A DNA stretch of 64,000 bases from CAWHNT01 sp963830775 (GCA_963830775.1 CAWHNT010000047.1:434001-498000); one strand, 5' to 3'. Counted from the first letter of the stretch, positions 50,662 through 59,704 are shown. A program made the numbers and translations. The notes: generated by a model not told the origin, from the sequence alone.

Positions 50662-51491
50662 GCCACCTCGCCCGCACGCCCGAGGGCGGCCGCGGCCTCG
50701 TCCAGCAGCGCCAGCCTGCCGCCGTAGGTGCGGCGCAGGTTGTCGGCGTTGAAGGTGGCGGCGACCGGCCCGGCCGCGATCACCCGCATGTTGAGCAGGA
50801 GCAGATGGTCGAAATAGTCCCGCACCGTCTGCAGGTCGTGATGCACGACGATCACCGTGCGTCCCTCGGTCTTGAGGCGCCGCAGCACGTCCACGATCGC
50901 CCCCTCGGTCGCGGCGTCCACGCCGGCGAAGGGCTCGTCCATGAAGTAGAGCCGCGCCTCCTGGGCCAGTGCCCGGGCCAGGAACACGCGCTGCTGCTGC
51001 CCGCCCGAGAGCTGGCTGATCTGCCGCTGGGCGAGGTCCGCGAGCCCCACCTGGTCGAGGCAGGCAAGGGCCGCCTCGCGATGGCGGCGGGTCACCGGCC
51101 GGCACCAGCCCAGCATGCCGTAGCGGCCCATGGCCACGACCTCGAGGGCCGAGACCGGAAAGTCCCAGTCCACGCTGCTGCGCTGCGGCACGTAGCCGAT
51201 CAGCCGCCGCTGCCGCTCCACCGGCCGGCCATGCACCTCGACCGTGCCCGAGGCCTTGGGCACGAGCCCGAGACAGGCCTTGATCAGCGACGACTTGCCG
51301 GCGCCGTTGGGGCCCACGATCGCGATCAGCTGCCGGTCGGGCGCCTCGTACTCCACGTCCCAGAGCACGGGCCTGCCCTGATAGGCCACGGTGAGCCCAT
51401 GCACCGAGAGCGGGCTAGCCGCACTGTGCTCGGGCCGGCTGCGCAGATCGCCCGGGCTGTCGGGCCGGTGGGTGGCGAGCAGGCTGGCCAT
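50658..51491 (-). CDS. Manganese/iron ABC transporter ATPase
   Basis: 277 aa. Walker A GPNGAGKSSLI, Q-loop VPQRSSVDWDFPV (typical of Mn/Zn/Fe importers), signature QLSGGQQQR, Walker B LYFMDEPFAGVD, and H-loop VVHHDL. Powers the two permeases that follow it. Coupled to the first permease (GTGA overlap at 50658-50661) and 4 nt from the binding-protein gene. Confidence 0.93.
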   Translation of the reverse strand: MASLLATHRPDSPGDLRSRPEHSAASPLSVHGLTVAYQGRPVLWDVEYEAPDRQLIAIVGPNGAGKSSLIKACLGLVPKASGTVEVHGRPVERQRRLIGYVPQRSSVDWDFPVSALEVVAMGRYGMLGWCRPVTRRHREAALACLDQVGLADLAQRQISQLSGGQQQRVFLARALAQEARLYFMDEPFAGVDAATEGAIVDVLRRLKTEGRTVIVVHHDLQTVRDYFDHLLLLNMRVIAAGPVAATFNADNLRRTYGGRLALLDEAAAALGRAGEVA

Positions 51492-51495
51492 GCGC

Positions 51496-52479
51496 CTAGC
51501 CCAGGCTCGCCAGCAGGCCGTTCAGCCCCCTGGGCGGGGTCTGGCCGCCCAGGGCCCGGGCGATCGTGGTCACGTTGTGGTCGATCATGCCGACATAGGT
51601 GCCCTCGTAGGTGCCGGGTGCTCCCATCGCGTCGGAGAATAGCGCCCCACCTATTGCCACTTCCTTACCGCGCGCGGCGGCACCGGCGACCAGCGCCTGC
51701 ACCGTGCGGTCGGGCACCGTGGTCTCGACGAAGACGGCCGGGATGCCGCGCTCCACGATCAGCTCGACCAGCTCCTCGATCCGCCGCAGCCCGGCTTCGG
51801 ATTCGGTGCTCAGGCCCTGGATCCCCTGGACCTCGAAGCTGTACCGGCGGCCGAAATAGTTGAAGGCGTCGTGCGCGGTCACCAGCACGCGGCGCTCGGA
51901 CGGCACGCTCGCGAGCACGCGCTCGGCATAGGCATCGAGCGCCGCGATCTCCTGCGCCATCCGGGCGGCATTGGCCGCGATCTCGGCCCGGCGTGCCGGC
52001 TGCTGGTCCGCCAGGCGGTCGCGGACAATCTCGAGCGCCTTGGCCCAGGCGCCAGGGTCCATCCACACATGCGGGTCGTGATGGCCCTGGAATTCGGGCG
52101 GCGCCAGGAGATAGGCCTCGTCGATCAGCTCGGTCACGGCAAAGACCGGCTTGCCCGCGGTGGCGACGCGCACCAGCGCGTCCGTCATCTTACCCTCGAG
52201 CAGGAGGCCGTTGTAGAACACGATGTCCGCACCCAGCATGCGGGCGATGTCCGAGCGGGTCGGCTTGTAGAGGTGCGGATCGACGCCGGCCCCCATGAGC
52301 TGGGTCACCTCCGCCCCGTTGCCGGCCACCCCGCGGGCGAGGTCGCCGACCATGCCGGTCGTGGTCAGAATCCGGAGCGGTTCCGTGGCGTTGCCGCCCC
52401 TGAAGGGCAGAGAGGCAGCGGTGGCCGAGCCGATCAGAAGGCCTGCGAGACGCCGGCGGTCCAACCTGGCTGCATCCAT
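51496..52479 (-). CDS. Cluster A-I metal-binding ABC receptor (Mn/Fe/Zn)
   Basis: 327 aa from ATG 52479, with GAGG about 10 nt upstream; ATG 52506 is an alternative. N-terminal twin-arginine-like leader (RLDRRRLAGLLIGSATAASLP). Metal-ligand His in GAGVDPHLYKPT, then HHDPHVWMDPGAWAKA, Glu/Asp in the QGIQGLSTESEAG region and the C-terminal GTYEGTYVGMIDHNV. No His-rich loop, which argues against a zinc-only ZnuA and for Mn/Fe. First gene of the operon SBP-ATPase-permease-permease-mntR. Confidence 0.9.
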   Translation of the reverse strand: MDAARLDRRRLAGLLIGSATAASLPFRGGNATEPLRILTTTGMVGDLARGVAGNGAEVTQLMGAGVDPHLYKPTRSDIARMLGADIVFYNGLLLEGKMTDALVRVATAGKPVFAVTELIDEAYLLAPPEFQGHHDPHVWMDPGAWAKALEIVRDRLADQQPARRAEIAANAARMAQEIAALDAYAERVLASVPSERRVLVTAHDAFNYFGRRYSFEVQGIQGLSTESEAGLRRIEELVELIVERGIPAVFVETTVPDRTVQALVAGAAARGKEVAIGGALFSDAMGAPGTYEGTYVGMIDHNVTTIARALGGQTPPRGLNGLLASLG

Positions 52480-52516
52480 CTTCGACCATCCTCGCTCATG
52501 AGCCATTCCGACATAG

Positions 52517-52532
52517 TTTAGTCTATTCTAAA
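52517..52532. promoter_or_regulatory. Putative metalloregulator box between mnt operon and malonyl-CoA decarboxylase
   Basis: TTTAG-TCTATT-CTAAA, an inverted repeat with a 6-nt centre, 37 nt upstream of the receptor ATG (52479), where a repressor could block the promoter. DtxR-type MntR boxes have this size and AT-rich ends. Nearly the same half (CTATTCTAAxTC) recurs before the ferric-binding-protein gene. Confidence 0.55.
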
Positions 52533-52648
52533 TCATTTGCAAGTGCCTGATCTCTGCCGCCCGATGCTCTGCGCCGATGCGGAAGCGCTTTGCATCGGAC
52601 GGTGTGTCCGCGCTAACGTCGATGCTGAGCGAGTGTGGAGTCCCCTCG

Positions 52649-53986
52649 ATGCGCGTGAGCATGGTCGACCAGCTCCTGACCTCGATCGCCGATGCCGGCC
52701 GCGAGCTGCTGCGCAACCGGCTCGGCCGCGGCAGGCGGGGGATCGAGGCCTTGTGCCGCGACCTGCTCTCGACCCGGGGCGAGGCCTCCGGCGCAGCACT
52801 GGCGCGCGAGGTCGTGCAGACCCTGCGCGCCATGCCGGCAGCCGACCGGCTGGCCTTCTTCGAGCTCCTGGCCAGCGGCTTCGCGGTCGACCACGATCGC
52901 CTGCTTGCCGCCGCCGAGGCCTACCGCGCCGAGCCCGGGCTGGACACGCTCCTGGCCCTGCGCCGTGCCACCGAGGCGCCCAGGCTCGAGCTGTTCCGGC
53001 GGATGAACATGGCGCCCGACGGCACCCGCTCGCTGGTCCGCCTGCGCGAGGAGCTGCTCCGTCATCTGCCGGCGCATCCGGAGCTGCGCACCGTCGATGC
53101 CGACCTCCACGCGCTGCTGACCAGCTGGTTCAACCCGGGATTCCTGTCGCTCGCCCGGATCGACTGGAACAGCCCGGCCTCGCTGCTGGAGAAGTTCCTG
53201 CGCTACGAGAAGGTCCACCGCATGGACCATCTGGAGGACCTGAAGCGCCGGCTCGCCGCCGACCGCCGCTGCTTCGCCTTCTTCCACCCGGCCCTGCCGG
53301 ACGAGCCGCTGATCTTCGTCCAGGTGGCGCTGGTCGACGGCTTGGCGAGCGCCGTCCAGCCGCTGATCGCCAACGACGGCACCGTCGAGGACCCGAAGGC
53401 TGCCGACAGCGCCATCTTCTACTCGATCAGCAACTGCCAGGAGGGCCTGCGCGGCGTCTCGCTCGGCAACTTCCTGATCAAGCTCGTGGTGGCCGACCTG
53501 CAGGAGCAGCTCCCCGACCTCACCACCTTCGCCACCCTGTCGCCGATCCCGGGCTTCGGCGACTGGCTCCGGGCGGAGCGAGCCGCCGACGGCGGCAGCC
53601 TCCTCGGTGCCGCCGACCGCGAGGCTCTGGCCGACTTGGACACGCCGGGCTGGCAGCACGAGCCCGAGCTCGCCGAGCGCCTGCGCCAGCCGCTGCTGCG
53701 GCTCTGCGCCCGCTACCTGATCCGCGAGAAGCGGGCAGGGCGTCCGCGCGACCCGGTGGCCCGCTTCCATCTCGGCAACGGGGCCCGGCTCGAGCGGCTG
53801 AACTGGCTGGGCGACACCTCCGAGAAGGGGATGCGCGAATCGTTCGGCCTGCTCGTGAACTACCGCTACGATCCGGGCACGATCGAGCGCAACCACGAGC
53901 TCTACGTGAATGGCGGAGAGGTGATCTTCGCACCGGCCTTGCGCTCGCTCCTGCCGAGCCCGGCACGGGCGGCGGAGCCTGTTTGA
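52649..53986 (+). CDS. Malonyl-CoA decarboxylase
   Basis: 445 aa. It converts malonyl-CoA to acetyl-CoA and CO2. Helical N-terminal domain, then the acetyltransferase-like catalytic domain with the conserved LSPIPGF Ser and FHLGNGA His that act in decarboxylation, SISNCQEGLRGVSLGNFLIK, and GTIERNHELYVNGG. The start at 52649 has GGAG 8 nt before it; an upstream in-frame ATG (52577) has no such site. No malonate uptake or malonyl-CoA synthetase genes are nearby. Divergent from the metal operon, sharing its regulatory gap. Confidence 0.93.
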   Translation: MRVSMVDQLLTSIADAGRELLRNRLGRGRRGIEALCRDLLSTRGEASGAALAREVVQTLRAMPAADRLAFFELLASGFAVDHDRLLAAAEAYRAEPGLDTLLALRRATEAPRLELFRRMNMAPDGTRSLVRLREELLRHLPAHPELRTVDADLHALLTSWFNPGFLSLARIDWNSPASLLEKFLRYEKVHRMDHLEDLKRRLAADRRCFAFFHPALPDEPLIFVQVALVDGLASAVQPLIANDGTVEDPKAADSAIFYSISNCQEGLRGVSLGNFLIKLVVADLQEQLPDLTTFATLSPIPGFGDWLRAERAADGGSLLGAADREALADLDTPGWQHEPELAERLRQPLLRLCARYLIREKRAGRPRDPVARFHLGNGARLERLNWLGDTSEKGMRESFGLLVNYRYDPGTIERNHELYVNGGEVIFAPALRSLLPSPARAAEPV

Positions 53987-54000
53987 ACCTATTCTAAGTC
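53983..54000 (+). promoter_or_regulatory. Second copy of the CTATTCTAA box
   Basis: TTGAACCTATTCTAAGTC, overlapping the decarboxylase stop codon and about 110 nt before the ferric-binding-protein gene. 11 of the last 12 bases match the mnt box at 52517-52532, in the same orientation, so one regulator may control both. Confidence 0.5.
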
Positions 54001-54109
54001 CAGATCCCGTCGCTTCCGGCTTGCGGCTGCCACTCTCGCCACCCTAGCCGGCAATCGAGCACGAGTGGCCGGCCCGACGTCCGCCGGCCCGACGGAGGGG
54101 GAGAAGTTT

Positions 54110-55147
54110 ATGCGACGGCGTTCGATCCTGCGCAGCAGTGCGGGCCTGCTGGCGGTCGTGGCGGCGGCCCTGGGCCTGAAGCCGGCAGCGGCGGCCGAGA
54201 CCGTCAACATCTACAACGCCCGCCACTACGGCACGGACCAGCAGCTCTGGGATGCGTTCAAGGCCAAGACCGGGATCGAGGTCAACGTCATCGACGGTGC
54301 GCACGACGCGCTGATCCAGCGCATGCTGAGCGAGGGCCGCAACAGCCCGGCCGACCTCTTCATCACCGTCGATGCCGGCAGGCTCGCCTTCGCCGCCGGC
54401 AAGGACCTGCTGGCGCCCACGAAGTCCGCGGTGCTGGAGAGCACCGTGCCCGAGCATCTGCGCGAGCCGGACGGCCGCTGGTTCGGGCTCGCCATGCGCG
54501 CGCGGGTGCTGATCTACGCCAAGGACCGCGTCCAGCCGTCCCAGCTCAGCACCTACGAGGCGCTGGCCGATCCCGCGTTCAAGGGCAAGGTCCTCGTCCG
54601 CAGCAGCACCAACGTCTACAATCTGAGCCTCGTGGGCTCGATCCTGGAGGCCAACGGGCGCGACAAGACCCTGGCCTGGTGCGAGGGTCTGGTCGCCAAC
54701 ATGGCCCGCCCGCCCGAAGGTGGCGACAGCGATCAGATCAAGGCCGTGGCGGCCGGCGTGGGCGATGTCGCGATCAGCAACACCTACTATCTCGCCCGCA
54801 TGGCCGCCTCCGAGAAGGCGGACGAGAAGGAGGTTGCCCAGAAGGTCGCCGTCTTCTTCCCGAACCAGAAGGACCGCGGCACGCACGTCAACATCTCCGG
54901 TGCCGGCGTGGTGAGCACCGCCCCGCACAAGGAGAATGCGGTCAAGCTGCTGGAGTACCTCGTCTCGCCCGAGGCCCAGCGCTACTTCGCCGACGTCAGC
55001 CTCGAGTATCCCGTCAACGACAAGGTCGAGCCGCACCCCGTCCTGGCCAGCTGGGGCGAGTTCAACCACGACACCCTCAACGCCTCGGCCTACGCCGCCC
55101 GCAGCGCCGATGCCGCCATGATCATGGACGAGTGCGGCTGGAAATAG
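54110..55147 (+). CDS. Ferric-iron ABC transporter substrate-binding protein
   Basis: 345 aa FbpA/FutA-type receptor. A leader with RRRSILRSSAGLLAVVAA ends near AAAAE; the paired Arg suggests possible Tat export. ETVNIYNARHYGTD at the mature N-terminus and the double-tyrosine iron motif in AISNTYYLARM are diagnostic for Fe3+ binding. GGAGGGGGAGAAG precedes the ATG at 54110. The permease and ATPase for this receptor are not in the window. Confidence 0.93.
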   Translation: MRRRSILRSSAGLLAVVAAALGLKPAAAAETVNIYNARHYGTDQQLWDAFKAKTGIEVNVIDGAHDALIQRMLSEGRNSPADLFITVDAGRLAFAAGKDLLAPTKSAVLESTVPEHLREPDGRWFGLAMRARVLIYAKDRVQPSQLSTYEALADPAFKGKVLVRSSTNVYNLSLVGSILEANGRDKTLAWCEGLVANMARPPEGGDSDQIKAVAAGVGDVAISNTYYLARMAASEKADEKEVAQKVAVFFPNQKDRGTHVNISGAGVVSTAPHKENAVKLLEYLVSPEAQRYFADVSLEYPVNDKVEPHPVLASWGEFNHDTLNASAYAARSADAAMIMDECGWK

Positions 55148-55177
55148 GCCCGGCCCGGGCCAGGGGTCTGTTGGGGC

Positions 55178-56093
55178 TCAGCGGGTTTCCGCCTCGAGCT
55201 CCAACGCCCTGGCAGCTAGGCGGTTGGCTTCCTCCTGCTGGAAAGGGTCGAGGGGGCGGATGGGTGGGCGGCAGCGTGCGGTGGCGAAGATGCCCTGCCG
55301 CTGCCGCACCTGCTTCCAGAACGTGATGCTGGTCTCGATGTGCTGGTTGGAGAAGGCCAGCACCGGCAGGCAGCGCTCGAACAGGGCCAGCGCCTCCTCG
55401 CGTCGGCCCTCCTGCCAGAGCGCCCAGATCCGGGTGTAGGCCGGCAGCAGGCCCGAGGGGATGAAGGCGTCGAGCCCTCGGGCGAGGCCGTCCGGCATCT
55501 GCATCGCGGCCCAGCCACCGGAAAGATGGAGCCGGCCGCCGGTCGCTGCCTGCACGGCCGAGTATTTCGGGCCCGCCGGCACGGTCTCGACCTTCACCGC
55601 CGTCAGCGCCGGCACCCGCGCCGCGAGTCCGGCGATCAGATCGGGCGCCAGACCGGGTCCGTGCCAGTCGAGGTCCTGCAGCATCACCTGACCGGGACCG
55701 TCATCGCCAAGCGCCCGCAAGGCCGTCTCGAGCGCCTGCTCGTTCAGACCCGCCGGAGGCTGCCACAGCACCATCGCCGCTCCTGCCGCCTTGGCGTCAC
55801 GGGCAAGCGCCTCGGCTGACCGCGACCTCCGGAGCGCTCACGCCCGCCACGACGGCGAGGCGTCCGTGGGCATGCTCCGCCACGACGTCGAGCAGCCGGC
55901 GTCGCTCGGCGGGCTCGAGAGAGCCAACCTCGCCCGCAACGGCCGCCACCAGCACACCGCAGCACCCCGCCCCGGCGCAGTGCTCGACCAGCCGGATCAC
56001 GCTCGCCGTGTCGACCGCGTCGTCATCGGTGAAGGGCGTGTGCAGGCTCGCGACGATCCCGCGCAGGCCGGTCTTGGGCTCGAACCGGGTCAT
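55178..56093 (-). CDS. DapA/NAL-family aldolase or hydratase, frameshifted
   Basis: About 304 aa after correction. GIVASLHTPFTDDDAVD and GVLVAAVAGEVGSLEPAER mark the start of a DHDPS-type TIM barrel; TAVKVETVPAGPK holds the probable Schiff-base Lys. The usual GTTGE is replaced by AVAGE, so it is not a true DapA; related enzymes act on keto-deoxy sugars or similar. The frame breaks at GG 55814-55815; removing one base joins VAVSEALARDAKAAGAAMVLWQ. The true dapA is at 29861-30733. Confidence 0.82.
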
Positions 56094-56108
56094 CGCGCCT
56101 CCTGAGAC

Positions 56109-56978
56109 TCAGGCGGTGACGAACTCGTCCCGCGCGTAGCCCTGGAGATAGAGCAGTGCCGTCAGGTCGCCGTGGCCGATCTGCACCGGCGCCTCGGCCC
56201 GCACCCGCGGATGGGCACGGAAGGCAACCCCCAGGCCAGCGGCCTTGATCATCGGCAGGTCGTTGGCCCCGTCGCCAACCGCCAGCGTCTCGCCGCGCTC
56301 CAGCCCGTGCTCCACGCGCAGCCGCTCCAGCGTGGCGCGCTTCGCCTCGGCTGCCCGGATCGGCCCCAAGAGCCGCCCGGTGAGCCGCCCGTCCTGGACC
56401 TCGAGCGCGTTCGCCTCGTCGAGATGGAAGCCCACCACCTCGCGCACATAGCGGGTGAAGACCGTGAACCCGCCCGAGACCAGCACCGTCAGTGCCCCTG
56501 CCGCCCGCATCGTACGCACCAGCGTCGCTGCCCCCGGCATGAACCGCAGCCGCTCCCGGATCACCTCGGCCATCACGCCCTCCGGCAGCCCCGCCAGCAG
56601 CGCCACCCGCGCCTCCAGCGCTGCCACGAAGTCCAGCTCCCCGTTCATCGCCCGCCGTGTGACCGCCGCCACCTCCGCCTTCAGCCCCGCGAAGTCGGCC
56701 AGCTCGTCGATGCACTCGATGGTGATGACCGTGCTGTCCATGTCCGAGATGAGCAGCTTCTTGCGGCGGCCCGCCGCTTGGGTCACGGCGAGGTCGACGG
56801 GGGTATCGGCCACGATCCGCGCCATCGCGTTCGCGTCCACGGCTTCCGCCGTCACTTCGGCCGCGGTCTCCTCCGCCAGCCAGCGCGCCTCGCCGCCGGT
56901 GGCCCGAGCCACCTCGCGCACCAGCGCCGGGGCGAGCGGCTGGACAGCAGGATCGGCGATCAGGCAGACGACCGGCAT
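56109..56978 (-). CDS. serB: Phosphoserine phosphatase
   Basis: 289 aa from ATG 56978 (MPVVCLIADPAVQPL, typical of alphaproteobacterial SerB); further upstream ATGs overlap the divergent miaA. HAD motifs: LLISDMDSTVITIECID, Ser in LVSGGFTVF, Lys in AKRATLERL and GDGANDLPMI. Last step of serine synthesis. N-terminal ~75 residues form a poorly conserved ACT-like region. Located 15 nt upstream of the DapA-family gene on the same strand. Confidence 0.95.
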   Translation of the reverse strand: MPVVCLIADPAVQPLAPALVREVARATGGEARWLAEETAAEVTAEAVDANAMARIVADTPVDLAVTQAAGRRKKLLISDMDSTVITIECIDELADFAGLKAEVAAVTRRAMNGELDFVAALEARVALLAGLPEGVMAEVIRERLRFMPGAATLVRTMRAAGALTVLVSGGFTVFTRYVREVVGFHLDEANALEVQDGRLTGRLLGPIRAAEAKRATLERLRVEHGLERGETLAVGDGANDLPMIKAAGLGVAFRAHPRVRAEAPVQIGHGDLTALLYLQGYARDEFVTA

Positions 56979-57012
56979 CGGGAGCTCGGAAGGGCAGGGG
57001 GCAGGGATCGGC

Positions 57013-57928
57013 GTGCTCGTGGTCATAGGGGGCAGCACCGCCAGCGGCAAGTCGGCCCTGGCGCTCACGCTCGCCCAACGCTGGGGCGGCACCATCGTCA
57101 ACGCCGACAGCCAGCAGCTCTACCGCGACCTCCCCATCCTCAGCGCCCGGCCCGACGCCCGAGGACGAGGCGGCGGCACCCCACCTTCTCTACGGCGTCC
57201 TCGGCCCCGACGAGCAGGCCTCGGTTGGCCGCTGGCTGGAGCTGATCGCCCCCGTCCTCGCGAATGCTATCGCCACCGACAACACGCTGATCCTCACCGG
57301 TGGCACCGGCCTCTATATCGAAGCCCTCCTCCACGGCCTGCCGGCGATTCCTCCTGTCGACCCGGAGGTCCGCCGCACGCTACGCGAGGCAGCGGTCACG
57401 ACGCCGGCGCCCAACCTGCACGCGCGCCTCGCTGCCGTCGACCCGCTCGCGGCCGGGCGTCTGGCGCCCACCGACACGCAACGCATTCTCCGCGCCCTCG
57501 AGGTGGTGGAATCGACCGGCCGCTCTCTCGCCGACTGGCAGCAGGAGCCTCGCGCGAGGGCATGCCTGCCGGCCCGGGTTATAGGCGTAGCCCTTCTCCC
57601 GTCCGCAGAAGTCGTAGCACCGAAGATCGAGGGGCGCTTACGGGCGATGCTGCAAGGCGGGGCCATCCAGGAGGTCGCAGCCCTTTTTCAAGCGCATCCC
57701 GACCTCGCGACGTATCCGATCGCCAAGCTGCACGGCTGCCGCGAGCTGATCGCCGTTCATGACGGCAGGTTGCAGATCGCTGAAGCCGAAGCCCGGATCG
57801 CGGCCCAGGTCCGCCAATACGCGAAGCGGCAGCGGACCTACTTCCGCCACCGCCTGCCTGAGCTCACGCCGCTCCCTGCGGCCGGAGAGGCTGAGGCCCT
57901 GCTGCTCAGCCGGTGGGCGTTGCACTGA
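57013..57928 (+). CDS. miaA: tRNA dimethylallyltransferase, frameshifted
   Basis: About 304 aa after correction, from GTG 57013 (LVVIGGSTASGKSALA P-loop). DSQQLYRDLPILSARPT, LTGGTGLYIEALLHGLP, RILRALEVVESTGRS and QYAKRQRTYFRHRLP are all MiaA marks. It adds dimethylallyl to A37 of tRNAs that read UNN codons. The frame breaks at CCC 57151-57153; removing one C gives SARPTPEDEAAAPHLLYGV. Divergent from serB, 34 nt apart. Confidence 0.94.
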
Positions 57929-57949
57929 CCTGGTCGGAGACGCCCAGGC

Positions 57950-59053
57950 TCAGAAACCGTTGTCCGTCATCTGGCGGTCCATCGTGCCCGGATCGATCGC
58001 CACATGCAGATCGTAGCTCGGCGGCCTGCTCACCTGGTAGGCCGTGACGTTGCCTTGCTGCAGGTCCTGGGCGCTGATGCGGATCTGCATGCTCATCCTG
58101 ATCGAGCTCAGGTCTTCGTCGGTGGTGATCGACGTGGTCCCCCTGGCGAAGCCGTTGAGCTTGGCCCGCACATCGTAGTCGATCAGATAGTCGTGGCCCT
58201 GTTTGGTCACGGTGACGAACTGGTTCTTGGCGTTGCCCTCGAGGGGGTTTCCGATCCGGGGCAAGATCTTCGTGCCGTCCTCGGCCAGCAGGGCATCGCG
58301 CACCCCGACCGTTAGGGCCGTAGGCATGTATTGCGTGACCATCTTCGAGAGATGGAAGGCTGCCTGGTCGTTCCCGGTGAAGCTGCGGAGCTGGGTGCGG
58401 GGGTCAGGTCCGGCGTTGCCCTGCAGCAGCTTCTTGCCGAGCCGAATTTCCGAGCGGTCGACATCGTGCATGAACTGCTCGATCACCGGCGGCATGCCGT
58501 GGGCATTGACCGTCTTGTGTTTGTTGGGGTTGGCCATATCGCCCAGATTATCGTCCATGTACTGCTTGGTCTTCTGCTGCGCGGCCGTGTTGAAGGCCGC
58601 CTGGTCTTCGCCGCTCAGCCGGGCGGCTCCGTAAGCCCCGACACCGAGCTGCACGGACTGCGGCACCGTCGCCTTCGTGAGCGGCTCGTAGATCACGGCG
58701 TTGATCGTGCTCTGGATGGCAGTCAGGTCGCGGCGCCGGACATCCTGGGTCAGGTCGATGCCGGGATGGTCCTGGCCCAGCTTGGTGAGGATGGCCTGGG
58801 CATGCTGCGGGTACTCGCGGCCGATCGCTCGCTGGATCGCGTCGGCCCCGTCCTGCCGCTTCTGTGCGCGCTGCTGGAGACGGTTGCCGCCGAACATGTC
58901 CTCGATCTTGGCGGTCGAGCCCTTCTGGCTGGTGTAGAGGCCCTTGGCGTTGTCGAAACGGACCCGCTGCGAGTCGCTGCCGCCGCCCGTGGGCCGGAAG
59001 GTATTGTAGATGTCGGTGAAGGTGGTGCCCGCGTTGACCCCCATCTGCGGCAT
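57950..59053 (-). CDS. Unknown protein, candidate secreted effector downstream of CesT-type chaperone
   Basis: 367 aa, no recognised domain, no signal peptide or membrane helix. ATG 59053 has GAGGGAGGA just before it. The first ~60 residues are polar and rich in Gly/Thr/Ser/Asn (MGVNAGTTFTDIYNTF, RPTGGGSDSQ), as in type III export signals. The middle is helical with many Gln/Lys (NRLQQRAQKRQDGADAIQRA; AAFNTAAQQKTKQYMDD); the end looks beta-rich (SYDLHVAIDPGTMD). It lies 20 nt after a CesT-like chaperone gene, the usual spacing for chaperone-cargo pairs. Function not assigned; the effector label is inference from context. Confidence 0.55.
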   Translation of the reverse strand: MPQMGVNAGTTFTDIYNTFRPTGGGSDSQRVRFDNAKGLYTSQKGSTAKIEDMFGGNRLQQRAQKRQDGADAIQRAIGREYPQHAQAILTKLGQDHPGIDLTQDVRRRDLTAIQSTINAVIYEPLTKATVPQSVQLGVGAYGAARLSGEDQAAFNTAAQQKTKQYMDDNLGDMANPNKHKTVNAHGMPPVIEQFMHDVDRSEIRLGKKLLQGNAGPDPRTQLRSFTGNDQAAFHLSKMVTQYMPTALTVGVRDALLAEDGTKILPRIGNPLEGNAKNQFVTVTKQGHDYLIDYDVRAKLNGFARGTTSITTDEDLSSIRMSMQIRISAQDLQQGNVTAYQVSRPPSYDLHVAIDPGTMDRQMTDNGF

Positions 59054-59073
59054 CGTCGGTTCCTCCCTCGCTC

Positions 59074-59541
59074 TCAGCCCCGGATCATGAAGGAGCCGTC
59101 CTGCCCCGACCAGTCCGGTGCTGCCCCATCGCCCCCGGCACCGCCGCCCAGGATCGCGCGCCACGCGTGCAGCTTGGCGGCGAACCCGCGCACCAGGGCC
59201 TGCAGCCTCTGCCCGTCGAGCCCCGCAAGGGGTATGTCCACGAGCTGGATCACCGGCCCGTCCTGGCCTTCCACCGCCATCCGCACCCCGCCGGTCTCGT
59301 CCCAGTGGAAGCCGTAACGCAGCAGGAGGTCGTAGAGGCGAGCCCGGTCGCCCGGCTGCGGCGTGCCGACATCGCCCCAAAGGACGAGGCAGCCGCGCTC
59401 ATGGTCCAGGTCGGCGAAGAGGATCGTGTCCTCGTCGACCCGAAGGCTCCAGACGTCCTCGCCCTCGTGCTCGGCCACGGCCATGAGGTCGGCAAGGCTG
59501 CCGATCTCGGCCATCAGGCTCTGGACGTGCGCGAGGGACAA
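59074..59541 (-). CDS. CesT/YbjN-like type III secretion chaperone-family protein
   Basis: 155 aa, acidic. TTG start at 59541 with GGGAGGTG upstream; an internal ATG (11 codons in) is the alternative. Pattern of CesT chaperones: N-terminal helix (VQSLMAEIGSLADLMA), strands (EDTILFADLDHERGCLVLWGDV), middle helix (RARLYDLLLRYGFHWDE), strands (GGVRMAVEGQDGPVIQLVDIPL) and C-terminal helix (LQALVRGFAAKLHAWRAIL). YbjN-like proteins share this fold, so secretion is not proven. Followed 20 nt later by the unknown 367-aa gene. No injectisome genes are in the window. Confidence 0.65.
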   Translation of the reverse strand: MSLAHVQSLMAEIGSLADLMAVAEHEGEDVWSLRVDEDTILFADLDHERGCLVLWGDVGTPQPGDRARLYDLLLRYGFHWDETGGVRMAVEGQDGPVIQLVDIPLAGLDGQRLQALVRGFAAKLHAWRAILGGGAGGDGAAPDWSGQDGSFMIRG

Positions 59542-59677
59542 GTTGGCACCTCCCGGTATCAATGGGCCAAGGTACTCCACCTGCTGCGGCTGTGAAAGCC
59601 TGCTCCGCGGCTTGGGGCCACAGGCAGCTTGCCATTGACCCTCCGGGAGCGAGCGGCTAGTGATCCCACCCCCGATC

Positions 59678-59704
59678 GCCGCGGCGGGGATGCTTTGCCG
59701 CGGC
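59678..59704 (+). promoter_or_regulatory. Inverted repeat in the ilvB leader
   Basis: GCCGCGGC at 59678-59685 pairs with GCCGCGGC at 59697-59704 over an 11-nt loop, about 50 nt before the ilvB start. No T-run follows. Could be part of an attenuator, as branched-chain operons often have, but I see no clear Leu/Val/Ile-rich leader peptide. Confidence 0.3.

Noticed and set aside
47908..50727. A 939-aa frame on the plus strand, His/Gln/Gly-rich
   Set aside because: It is the antisense of four convincing metal-transport genes in very GC-rich DNA. The same reasoning removes 16452-19094, 35221-37623 and 45209-47644.
49291..51105. A 604-aa permease with a long N-terminal extension
   Set aside because: The first 148 residues overlap the ATPase gene in another frame and look random. 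The GTG at 50661 gives the family N-terminus.
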